Source: Lutraria lutraria
Taxonomy: Eukaryota; Mollusca; Bivalvia; Venerida; Mactridae
Direction: 5' to 3'
Length of the DNA: 64,000 nucleotides
Assembly: GCA_964023205.1 (NCBI GenBank)
Contig: OZ026851.1
Coordinates: forward strand, 13,681,637-13,745,636
Shown: positions 35,933 to 46,579 of the stretch, piece by piece
Position numbering within the stretch: the first letter of the stretch is position 1
Layout of the letters: every line of letters starts with the position of its first letter
Translations under genes and position numbers: made by a program
The notes under the pieces: model-generated
The model's input: only the letters and a program-made list of their open reading frames with translations
What the model was told of the DNA's origin: nothing
Database searches by the model: none

Positions 35933-37281
35933 GCATCTACAATGACTGATAGTTTAAGTAAAGAAATATATAAACAAATGATTGTAAATATTTCAATATT
36001 TTTATTTTGAAAAACTAGTTGAGCGTTTTTTTACGAAAGTAGTTCTGATAGAGATTTTTGTCGATTTATAGTTTATTAAATGTGCATTCGGTTTTGTTCG
36101 GGTTTTTTCGTTTTGTTCTGTGTTTTTTTCGTGTTGTTATGTTTTGAGTGTCGTTTGTTTTGTCTTGTTTTGATTGGATTTGTTTAAACAAAAGCACTGT
36201 GTACGATTGATAAATTAATCGTCACAAAAATGGATCATTATATGTTGACAATGATGAAGACAAAACATGCTTGAGACTTCGTTTGATCATTCAATCCAAA
36301 CTCCCCGCGGCGGTTACTTCCCTTGATCAGTACATAAACCACTGCCACCACTAGTTAATTCGGCCGTTAGAGAGCCGAGTATTTTTGTTAACTTTTGATT
36401 TTTAAAAATTCTATCACTATAGTTTTCTTTCTTTTAACTATTATGCATAATGTACAAAAAAAAAACGTTGAAAAGAAAATTACATAAAAATAACAAAATA
36501 TTTTTACTGTAACACTGTATTGATAAACAACGGCTAAACTTATACAGTTATTTCTCGGATTGCGCGAAAGAATTCGATCCATCAATTGTTTTAAAGAAGT
36601 CTCAAATACAATGTTTTCAACAGATTTTATTTGGTAAAGATGTAATTGTGAATTACGACTGTGTATTATTGATGGACAGCAGATGATTAACCAATAAATG
36701 GATACAATTTCTTACATCTGTCAACCTGATACGTAGTCACGTGACGTCTCCTCTATTTTAGCGATTATTGTTTTTTAGTTAATAAAGGTTCTTGGCAAAG
36801 AAATAATTTTTTTCGTTTCAATAACCATGACAACTCATTTTCACGTATGTGTATTAAGTTTTGTCTATGTAAAAATGTTTTGTTCGTCATTGTGATCTAG
36901 ATACTAGTATTGCGACAGGCAGTCTGATAACCGAGGCAACTTTATCGTATCATATTATGCAATAAACTAAACAAGACATACCATGAGCTTTGTAAGGTAA
37001 ACTAACGCCTTCATAATGTACAACAAAATACCCTTTAACCGCTTAGCAGACTACTATTATACGAACAGAACAGATACTTCGTTAAATGACTCGAGCGATT
37101 TCTCATCATTATTTACATAATAAACAAATATACATATAATAAACATGCAACACGGGAGTTAACATAAATCCGTAAGTAACAAAACAGAGGTCAGGAGAAA
37201 CCAAAATTCTAAATTAACATTCTATAAGTACTAAGGTACACAATGTGCTGATAATGCAGTTATTATATACATAAAATATAC

Positions 37282-37480
37282 CAGGGCTTTTTTCACAGGT
37301 TGGGGAAGGGGCCTTTTCCTTTAAATTTGGGGAAAAATAACGCATAATTTTTGCAAAAGGGGAAGAAAAAACTTGATGTAAATTGAAATTTAGGCCGGGA
37401 AAACTGCATGATTTTAAATACTTTTCCAGAGGGGAAGACGCCTATTAACGGCCCCTGCTATAGAAGGAAAAAAAGCCCTG
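37282..37480. mobile_element. hAT-like MITE, CAGGGCTTTTTT ends
   Basis: The ends are CAGGGCTTTTTT and AAAAAAAGCCCTG. It is 199 bp, with a core rich in GGGGAA and TTTTCC. The flanks match only partly. Confidence 0.6.
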
Positions 37481-37516
37481 TATAATACATGTATGAAGAT
37501 CTTAACAACAGGGTTT

Positions 37517-37738
37517 TTAATGCCCCCCCCCCCCCCGTATCGATAGTTCCTTCTGTTTGTTTGTTTGTGCCCAACTTTAACATTGCCTGTAAAATCAAAA
37601 CACTTCCATCTACAGTCATCAAACTACATATGTTGGTTCGTCATGACAACCTTTACAAGACCTGTGCATTTTTAGGTCAGTGAGTCAAACATTAAGGCAA
37701 CCTAGAGGGAGCATTATGTTTTAAAACACATCCTGTTT
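37517..37738 (+). mobile_element. TGCCCCCG-type bivalve repeat, truncated copy 2
   Basis: Poly-C then CGTATCGATAG, CATCTACAGTCATC, 'CCTGTGCATTTTTAGGTCAG' and the tail AAAACACATC. The central part is missing relative to the copy at 33968. Confidence 0.6.
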
Positions 37739-38089
37739 ACATACAATGTATAATATTGAAGTGGTCTTAAATAAAAAATAATTATAAATTGAAATGTAAC
37801 CTATATAAGTCGATAAAAGCTTTTCTGTACATGTATTTATAATAACACATGCTTACTTATATTCTAAATGCTATCTTATAATATGTAAAAATCGTTTGCA
37901 GGTTTAGGTAACGGTAATATGGTATAAGCTTAATTAGCACAAATTGCATATTCCTCTTTGCGCGGCAGGTTGGAAGTGCATATACATTCTACAAAAAATG
38001 CATTGAGGGCATTTATCTCAAAATACTACTTTGAAGCATTTTACACAATGTGTTTAGTGAAAACTATTTCTTTTATGGTCTTTCACTTT

Positions 38090-38290
38090 GCGAAGTGAAT
38101 TATCTCCCTTGAAATACTGATGTGACTCTTGAAGTACTGCTGTGATCTTTAACTCTGCACAGTGAATTATCTCCCATTGAAGTACCGGTATTACGGTCTT
38201 TAACTCTGCACAGTGAATTATCTCCCTTGGTGTACTGGTATTACGGTCTTTAACTCTGCACAGTGAATTATCTCCCTTGAAGTACTTGAA
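38090..38290 (-). repeat. Tandem repeat, ~50-51-bp unit, about 4 copies
   Basis: AACTCTGCACAGTGAATTAT occurs at 38152, 38202 and 38252 with a variant before them. The minus-strand frame across it is a repeat artefact. Confidence 0.75.
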
Positions 38291-38299
38291 ATTATTACA

Positions 38300-39820
38300 A
38301 GGGATATAATTCCGTAAGTCATTATTGCAACATTGGTATAGCAAGATCGATAAATGATAAAGATGCTAAGAATATTAAAAGCATCATGTAATTAAGACAC
38401 TAATTGTATGTAAGACAGAGGGCAGATAAATTAAGTCATTCATGGACGTACTTTTCAAGTCCTAGTTCAATCCGACGCGTACTTTTAGCAGTAATATGTT
38501 CAGCTAAAGTACATCTGCAATATTTATAGCTCTCGCTTTCGTATGCAGTAGTGAATAGTATAACTTGGCGTGAATATGAATCTTCCATTAGCTTGTTTAT
38601 CATTCGAAAACCATCTCATTTTGCTTTCTTCATTGACTTGATAACGTCATTATACTCTACTTAATTGATATTCCAAATGACATGTTAACGTGTAAATAAG
38701 ACAGGAAATAATACCAACCGACATTACCTAATTTTAGTAACCCTGAATATAAGCAATTGTACTTGGCTTATCATGAATGAACAGTTTCTTAGTGAATGTA
38801 CAGCTTATCGTTTGTTATACTAGTACTGCTGACAGGGGACATGCATACACCATGAATCCTCAGTAACAAAAATGTTGGAATACAAGGAAAATGACAAGAA
38901 ACATGTTTTGTTTTTATCGTGTGTATTAATTGTGCTTCCGAATTATCGGAATTAATGACTAAAGGCCTGACCTTTTATGTACTATTTCACCCTTCAAGTA
39001 CTATTTGACCATTTGTATCAATTTGATTTAAATGGATTTCCACCTTGAAGAAGAATGCTAATTAGACAAGACCAATCTCTCTGTCTGAACTAAATATTTT
39101 TACAGTGTACACATTTTGCGCAAGATAGGACCTGAGGTAATTTCTTGCTCTAAAACATAAAGTGTTCAAAACTGAAAATTACTCAAGAAGACACTCATTG
39201 GTATTGTACAAACAGAACTAGTTTATGGACACTAATAAACACATACATATCTATCTCCTATGAACTATCGAACTGTTTGTTGTTCGCTGTATAACTGTAT
39301 TATTTTCGAGCTGAGCGGCCGTTGAACTATGTATGTTTATCAGATAGAGCATATTAACCTCTTTCTGTCTAGGTCACCGTGTATAATAACATCCACTATT
39401 TTGTTTACGCATTGATAGGCTGGTATGAATACTTACGTTCGAGGTCGTAATGACGTTTGAATTCTTCTTCATGGATATGTGAACTTCTATCAATAAAATA
39501 CTGTTTGTCGGATGAAATCAATGGGAGCAAAAATATGGTCTTACTTTGTCTTATATTAAATGCTAAGGCGCCCCCATAATATCGGATATCGTGAGACCGC
39601 GATTAATGATTGCAGCGAATTGTTTTTGTTGACCAACTTCTAAGGCCCGTTTTTTTTCTTGGCTTAAACAAATTGCCTCCGTTTTTGCTGACTTAAACTA
39701 TTTTTTTTCTGAACATATCTTTTATTCTCCCAGGTAGTATGGGGTATTGACTATAGAGGCCCGTGTTTGTTCGCCTTAACTTCTGAGGTCAGTTTTAATG
39801 ATATTTTTAAATTATTTGAG
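38300..39820. other. No supportable gene
   Basis: No long frame or defined repeat is visible in this AT-rich stretch. Confidence 0.35.
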
Positions 39821-39828
39821 ATGATTCT

Positions 39829-40732
39829 CAGACTGGTCTCTTTAATTTTTGATATTCTCAGACTGGTTGGTATAATATTTGATATTCTTAGACTGGTTGA
39901 TATAATGCGTGATATTCTCAGACTGGTTGATATAATATGTGATATTCTCACACTGGTTGATATAATATGTGATATTCTCAGACTGGTTGATATAATACGT
40001 GATATTCTTAGACTGGTTGATATACTATGTGATATTCTCACACTGGTTGATATAATATGTGATATTCTCACACTGGTTGATATAATATGTGATATTCTCA
40101 CACTGGTTGATATAATATGTGATATTCTCACACTGGTTGATATAATATGTGATATTCTCACACTGGTTGATATAATATGTGATATTCTCAGACTGGTTGA
40201 TATAATATGTGATATTCTCAGTCTGGTTGATATAATATGTGATATTCTCACACTGGTTGATATAATATTTGATATTCTTAGACTGGTTGATATAATATGT
40301 GATATTCTCACACTGGTTGATATAATATGTGATATTCTCACACTGGTTGCCATAATATGTGATATTCTTAGACTGGTTGATATAATATGTGATATTCTCA
40401 CACTGGTTGATATAATATGTGATATTCTCACACTGGTTGCCATAATATGTGATATTCTCAGACTGGTTGATATAATATGTGATATTCTCAGACTGGTTGA
40501 TATAATACGTGATATTCTCACACTGGTTGCCATAATATGTGATATTCTTAGACTGGTTGATATAATACGTGATATTCTCAGACTGGTTGATATAATATGT
40601 GATATTCTCACACTGGTTGCCATAATATGTGATATTCTTAGACTGGTTGATATTCTTAGACTGGTCGATGTAATATGTGATATTCTTAGACTGGTCGATG
40701 TAATATGTAATATTCTTAGACTGGTTCATGTA
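39829..40732 (+). repeat. Minisatellite, 30-bp unit, about 30 copies
   Basis: The unit is GACTGGTTGATATAATATGT followed by GATATTCTCA. Variants alternate CTCAGA, CTCACA and CTTAGA, and TTGATAT or TTGCCAT. The period is divisible by three, so frames stay open on both strands. The plus frame from ATG 39821 to 40771 would encode a 10-residue repeat like DIICDILTLV; two minus frames are also open, which fits absence of stop codons in the unit and not a gene. Confidence 0.92.
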
Positions 40733-40822
40733 ATCTGTTTATCTCGAATATTTATTGTACAAGTGTGGTAAACAACTAAGCCGTTGAATAAACGCAGTTA
40801 AAAGTACTTGGAGCTTTTATCA

Positions 40823-41047
40823 GACTGTCTTTTATCTCCATCGATCGGATACTTAGAGAAGCTTTTCTATCTAGGTTTTGATCGAATTCTTCTCTTACCA
40901 TCCGATGCAAGAACTTCGGTCAATAAACTGACACTGTATAGTACAAAGTTAGACGAACACATCCGTCAACGTTTTAACTTCACTGTGGAAGACTGCACAG
41001 TAGTCAGTAGTGCGCTAAGCAAGATTTCTGACGGACTAGTATCTTAG
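40823..41047 (+). CDS. Weak candidate terminal exon or decayed coding fragment
   Basis: An acceptor-like CTTTTATCAG precedes an open stretch ending with TAG at 41045-41047. The frame (…SIGYLEKLFYLGFDRILL…, then LDEHIRQRFNF and VSSALSKISDGLVS) has an amphipathic, protein-like mix. There is no internal ATG and no partner exon. It follows the 30-bp array immediately. Not recognised. Confidence 0.18.
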   Translation, partial: DCLLSPSIGYLEKLFYLGFDRILLLPSDARTSVNKLTLYSTKLDEHIRQRFNFTVEDCTVVSSALSKISDGLVS

Positions 41048-41400
41048 TACTTGTATAAGTTCATTGGTTTCTGTGTCTTTCTCTGCTCGGCGCGTGTATC
41101 TTACGAAGGCTGATGTAGTACAAGGCTGAAAAAGTCTGTTAGTTCGAGAACGTTATGTCAACAAGTACTGATAAACCAGAAAGCTATCCAGTAAGTTATT
41201 GGAAAAACATTTTCTAAGTCTTTATCTCTGGCTCGTCAGAACTAAAATTAAAACAGAATGAAATGAGTTGTCTTATTGCGAATGTAGCATCTAGCATAAA
41301 ATGTATGAAATGATTTTAAAAGAGCTTTGTATACCGTTCTGATATAATGATTTCCCTTTCCCTTCACAAATTGAGATGGTTTGAACAGCCCTCGAAAATT

Positions 41401-41560
41401 GCGTTTGAAAGAGGCTCTATGTATGTATATAAATTATACATCATGAAACAATTCAGTGATCGAGTTGTATTCATAAGTACGTTTGAAAGAGGCTCTATGT
41501 ATGTATCACGGTACAATGAGATCGAGTTGTATCATCAGTGCGTTTGAAAAACAAGATTTA
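41401..41560 (+). repeat. Direct duplication, ~79-bp unit
   Basis: GCGTTTGAAAGAGGCTCTAT occurs at about 41401 and, with one change, at about 41479; GATCGAGTTGTAT also occurs twice. Confidence 0.6.
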
Positions 41561-42194
41561 TATGCACTTTTAAAAAACGATATAAGAATATAATTAGTAT
41601 CATATTTTGACTTGTATTTAAGCAATTAATTATAGCTGTATCGAGAAGGATTTATTCTTATTGGTCTTGGCAACAGCGAACAAAAAAATGATAAAGACAC
41701 CTCTTTATACGGTAATACAGTTAATTTAAGCACTTAAGAACGAATCTTAGAATAGAAAAAAGAAATGCTTTGTGAATTGCAACCAGTACATATCATAAAT
41801 ACCATAAAAAGCTGGTGTAAACCCGCATATAAGTTACTTGATGCGCGATGTTAGCTATATCTTTTAGTTCGCGAAGTGAACATTTTAAACATAGATTTTG
41901 TCCGCTGTAATAAATTATTGGGTATTTCATATGCTTTTTGTATAATTAACAAAACGAGCATATCACGTATGAAGCTGTTTCCTGTCAAGTATTCAAAAAA
42001 CGTAAGCTGTACGGAAGATTTCTCCTTTTTTGTCAATATAATATTATTCGTGAAGTGATATTTTGTAATTTTGTGTCTGGCACCCACTAGAAAATGTAAG
42101 ACAATTTTGAGAATGCATATAAAATACTGTCTGGCTTTGATTCTCAAAGTGTGTCATATCTGTATACTAAGAATTTCACACTGCATTAAGGATC

Positions 42195-42380
42195 GTATCT
42201 AGCCATAGTCACAGTTACTTAGGGGTCTCACCGTTTCAAATCCTAGTCACAGTTTAATTAGGGGCCTCACCGATTCAAGTCCTAGTCACAGTTAATAAGG
42301 GGTCTCATCTTATTTGGCCCTAGTCACAATTATTGGTGGGAGGGGTCACATCGTATCTTTACCAAGACACAGTTAAATCT
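42195..42380 (+). repeat. Degenerate tandem repeat, ~45-50-bp unit, about 4 copies
   Basis: The unit reads roughly TAGTCACAGTTAATTAGGGG, then TCTCACCGATTCAAATCC, with drift between copies. Confidence 0.65.
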
Positions 42381-43439
42381 CACAGTTGATGATCCATATA
42401 CTATCAGTGTATCATGATTCAGCTTTATTAGTCACCTTAAAATATATGATTGTTTTATCAAAATTGTAACCTGCCAGTTTATTTTTTCATTACAAGAACT
42501 GTGACGTCCCGGACTACGTGCGGATCATGCTAAAATCAATATCAGTATCCGTATCTGATGACGTACGGAAACTTCTATCATCAGCTGTGATATTTGATCG
42601 TAACTCGACCCATCATTGACCGTATTATTTGCCCGGGTCAAAGTTATCTGTATTAATATAGCAAGTTCACGGGCTGAAAATAGAATTAATTACATGTAAG
42701 ACACACACGTTATTTTTGGCTGTACTTTTAACGCAGATTGTCACTGGAGTAATTAATTGACAATTAGAGTCTTCTACAAATGCTTGTAATATATATAGCA
42801 TGTGCGCTAATTTGAATAAACGGTGGGATGATGAATACATGAACATATACAATTATTTAGATACTGACACCAATGTATTCATTATGATGACTTCCTTTTC
42901 TGACAGTTTATACTGAAGTCACTTAGCTAAATATAGAAATACATTTTATTTCGAATAGCTTTACCTGGTTCTTTATCATGCCCGGTGATACACATCTCGT
43001 ATTTCTAAGATTTTCGTAACATAGTACTGGTTTCGCGCGGTATTTAGGATGAGGACAATGAAAAAACGTCCCTTACGTAATGAGAGAGAATTATTGCCTT
43101 TATTGGGTAAATACTTACACTGTGGGTCTTGATTCAGAAGTGTCTTCAAAGGACTAATGTAATAAATGGCATCCTTAAGGTGACCGTTTTTTCCACAGGT
43201 GATGTTTATTTATAGACTTTCGTTAAGACAAATAGATGACTGTATTATAGCATTAAGCAACATAAAGGAAAATTTAATCAAATTATTCCTCTTAGCTTTG
43301 GGCTTTTGTGTGTTTGCAACAGTATTTCGGTCATACACCGCCGAGCAGTTAATATAACCCGATTCCTGTCCATTATTCCCCACTTGTAACTGCTTGATAG
43401 GCGATGGAGGACAAAATGATCTTAGACATGAACTATTTA

Positions 43440-43545
43440 AGCAACTTATCACACACATCGCCGGTGTGTCGTGCTCAGGATTCGAACCCATGAACTCTGG
43501 GGTCTGTGTTTCCAATCTACCTGTTGAACTATTCGAACTGGCTTC
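43440..43545 (-). repeat. tRNA-derived SINE fragment
   Basis: The minus strand carries AATAGTTCAACAGGTAGA (A-box region) and GGGTTCGAATCCTGAG (B box). The body probably extends to lower coordinates. Confidence 0.45.
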
Positions 43546-43637
43546 AAAGTTGAAGACTATGTTTTATTTGTGATTTATAGATTACTATGTAATTAATTGT
43601 GATGGATGTATAAGAACTGTAGTAATATGTTTGATAT

Positions 43638-43690
43638 GTCGTGATTAATGATATAGTAATTAATGATATAGTAATTAATGATATAGTAAT
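43638..43690 (+). repeat. 16-bp tandem repeat, three copies
   Basis: ATTAATGATATAGTAA repeats three times in a row. Confidence 0.8.
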
Positions 43691-44049
43691 CACGGCAGAT
43701 AAACGTCAATGTTCAGTATTACAACAGAAGTCGACTGAATTTCCGTTTGACACAAATTTGTTGCTGAATTATGTTCACGTTAGAAAATCTAATTTTAGTA
43801 TTTTTTTCAGTGTTCATGCACTAATTTGAATTTCTGACCTTAATTAGCGAGTTAGTTAAGCGTTTAACGTCGCATTGCCCAATAATGTTACTGTATGCTA
43901 AATTGTTTAACAACTTTATAATACATGTACATGTACTTTGAGGAAGGAATGGAGATTTGAGCTTGGAGACAGATCTCAAGTTTGATCACCACGTGATCTG
44001 TACGCTTATCTACTGTAGTTGTATGGAATTGTATGAATATAATTGGTTG

Positions 44050-44160
44050 TGATATCATCAGCCCGGTATGGTAGCTCAGTTGGTAGAGTTTCGCTTTAGC
44101 TAGCAGGAGGTCACGGGTTCGGGTCAATCATCGGGTACTTCGTTCTCCTTCTCCTATTAT
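44050..44160 (+). repeat. tRNA-like SINE
   Basis: GGTAGCTCAGTTGGTAGAG (A box) and GGGTTCGGGTC (B box), with a CTCCTTCTCCTATT tail as in the 4.2- and 4.7-kb copies. Confidence 0.55.
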
Positions 44161-44324
44161 ACTACAAAATAATTATTTGTAACTTTATTTAACCTCTGAT
44201 TAAAGACCACTTCATACTCCTAGGAAAGGTTCCTCACATGTACATGTTTAAAGCGTGGCCCTTACTTGCTCAGCGCAAAAAAATGTCAACTTTCCACAAT
44301 TATCATTTGAATAAATTTTTTAAG

Positions 44325-44640
44325 GGTGACCGGAAGTCGAGTGGTACCGCACCGGACTCCTAAACGAAAAGTCATGTGTTCGATTCTCGGCTTCATCTTA
44401 ATAATTTCTCAGGAACGCTTTTTCAGTATCTCCATTCCAACTACCAAACCATATACTGTGATAAAAAATCACAGGAAAATGGTATTGGTGCTTTACAACT
44501 GGCACGATGAAGAAGTTGGAAAAACTGTTCGAAAAGAGTGAGGATATGAGTGGCCGGATCTCCTGTATCTCAACTCTCTGTGGGATGGCTCTGAAATTAC
44601 CATAGCCGCCGAATGAGCCGCCAAGCAACAGCGCTGTAGA
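44325..44640 (+). repeat. tRNA(Arg)-like SINE
   Basis: The head has GAGTGGTACCGC, a loop CTCCTAA (Arg CCT type) and TGTTCGATTCTC. The body ends near GCCGCCGAATGAGCCGCC. Confidence 0.45.
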
Positions 44641-45157
44641 TATTATATAATGTTTTCAGGACAACGTGTGTGGAGTCCACGTTCCTCGGATTCATGCACG
44701 AAACACTATCTTTATTGAGTGAACCAAGCGGACTGGCCTAGATAACAAGAACTATAGTATTACATATACATTCGAAACACGTGAACATTTAACTTAAGAC
44801 TGCATTTTATCTACGTCTCGCTTTGTCAAGTACCGATAAATGTGGTTAAATTCTAGTAGACGTCTGCATACAATAAAGTAGTATCTGCACATTTACAGTT
44901 CAGTCTATTTATAAATCGACAAATACATGTACATGCCTAGGGTGAAATTAACAAGTGCAAATTGTGGCAAATAACCAAATAACGTAAATGGCCAGAATAA
45001 TGTTCAGAGCACATTATATATTGACATTGTCTTCTAATGAAAAGCTACTTTCCGGTTGGTTAGTAGCGGACTGTAGCATTGTACAATTCAGTTACACGGT
45101 ATAATTATGTAGAGTAATTGAGTGCATGAGTACTGAATAAAGGGGCGGGCTTAAAAG

Positions 45158-45345
45158 AATCAAAGTACTGAAAGTACTCATGGAAACTGAACTTACAAAA
45201 ACTTGCACTGCAACATAAAACGGGAATTAGTTTAACAATTGCATGGCGGGTGTAGATAAATGTAGTACTTAGGGTCGCATAAAAATGCATGCGCATCGAG
45301 CGCATGACGATAATTAAAGGAAAGCTGAACTAACGTCCAGTTTAA
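45158..45345 (+). repeat. GGAAACTGAAC-ended dispersed repeat, copy F
   Basis: Near full length: GTACTCATGGAAACTGAAC, then TTGCACTGCAACAT, AACGGGAATTAGTTTA, ATGTAGTACTTAGG and AGCTGAACTAACGTCCAG. Confidence 0.7.
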
Positions 45346-45372
45346 AAAAAACAACACTGATTACAATTTAAG

Positions 45373-45510
45373 TACAGTCAAATATTTACAACAAATTCCA
45401 CTTTCTGGAAAGACAAAACGTGGCCTTTACGGACAGGTGGACTTTATTCGGGGATCATAATGTTCTGAATAGTCTTAAAAGAATGACCTTTATTCGGGAG
45501 TAACTGTTTA
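45373..45510. mobile_element. Mariner-like MITE, TACAGTCAA family, copy 4
   Basis: Left end TACAGTCAAAT; right end TAACTGTTTA, decayed. The interior has GTGGCCTTTACGGACAGG and ACCTTTATTCGGGAG. Confidence 0.5.
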
Positions 45511-45559
45511 TGAAGTTGAAATAAAAAAAGAACACCTCATTACCAAGGCCATATTTAGG

Positions 45560-45860
45560 TATAAAAGGTGGTGTCAAAATCTAGAGAGAGGTTCTGTATG
45601 AGAATGAGTCGGATTAGAGTGGTTTTCGGGTGAGATAGGTTCGGATAAAAGTTTTTTTTATGAAAAATGATAGTATTAGTGAGGTTGTTTCTTTTTAATG
45701 TCAGTATAAGAGAATATGAAATGCCAAGTTGGATTTGAGATGTTTGAGGTACACTCCAAATCAAGAGTTTTTTTGAAATTCAGTTTAGAGAGGTTTTTCT
45801 GGTGAGAAAGATTCGGTTTAGAGGTTTGAAGAGGTTTTCTAATGAGACAGTTTCGATTGT
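45560..45860 (+). repeat. Degenerate purine-rich repeat (GAGGTTTTCTGGTGAGA units)
   Basis: GAGAGGTTTTTCTGGTGAGA and similar strings recur four to five times with TTCGG. The spacing is irregular. Confidence 0.45.
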
Positions 45861-46420
45861 ACTCCCGTCGTCTTATTCTGATCTATCATGCGATGAATAT
45901 ATATTATAATATTATTTGAATGTTATATGTAAATCCTCATGTAAGTCTGGATGTGGGTCGCTATGGTAATTGAACTTCAGCTGTTAAGTAGGCCGAATGT
46001 CTGCATCTTTTATTGATCGTATTTTCGGAAATTTAATAGATATTATTTGCCCGACAGGGTGACAGTAAAATTGTCATCTTGAGGAAATACTGTTTTGAAC
46101 GAGGCGAAGCCCAGGTTGACAGTATTTTCGAAAGTTGACAGATTACTGTCTCCCTTCAGACATGTATAATATTTATTTTATTATGCCGAAAAATATTACA
46201 AACCATTATTGATGATTTAGTCGTCTGTTTACAGATTTGGAAACGCGAAAATAAATCCTGCGCATGTGTGAATGGTACAGTATGATTTTGGAACATTCCG
46301 TACCTATGGTAGCGGACGACAGTATTTTTTTCCCCGTTTGCTCTGACAGAACTTATATGTCACGGTGGCCTATGGAATATTTACATTGTAAATGAAAAGG
46401 TATAATAATATTGTATATCT

Positions 46421-46563
46421 TTCCATAGCCGTCACTCGATCGGTGCGCATGGTTTTTGATTCTATACATTCTCTATGTAATATATGTTAGACTAGTTCCC
46501 GGCCCATGTTGCAGTGCACGTCTCTGATAAGTTCAGTTTCCATGAGTACTTACAGTATTTTGA
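46421..46563 (-). repeat. GGAAACTGAAC-ended dispersed repeat, copy G
   Basis: Reverse orientation, ending AAGTTCAGTTTCCATGAG, TACTTACAGT. It stops 16 bp before the first identified nuclear-receptor acceptor, so it contributes the sequence where a branch point would lie. Confidence 0.65.
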
Positions 46564-46579
46564 TTTTCTCTCGTTTCAG

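Noticed and set aside
39751..40729. Long minus-strand frames of 290 and 234 codons
   Set aside because: They lie wholly in the 30-bp minisatellite, whose unit lacks stops in several frames and whose length is a multiple of three.
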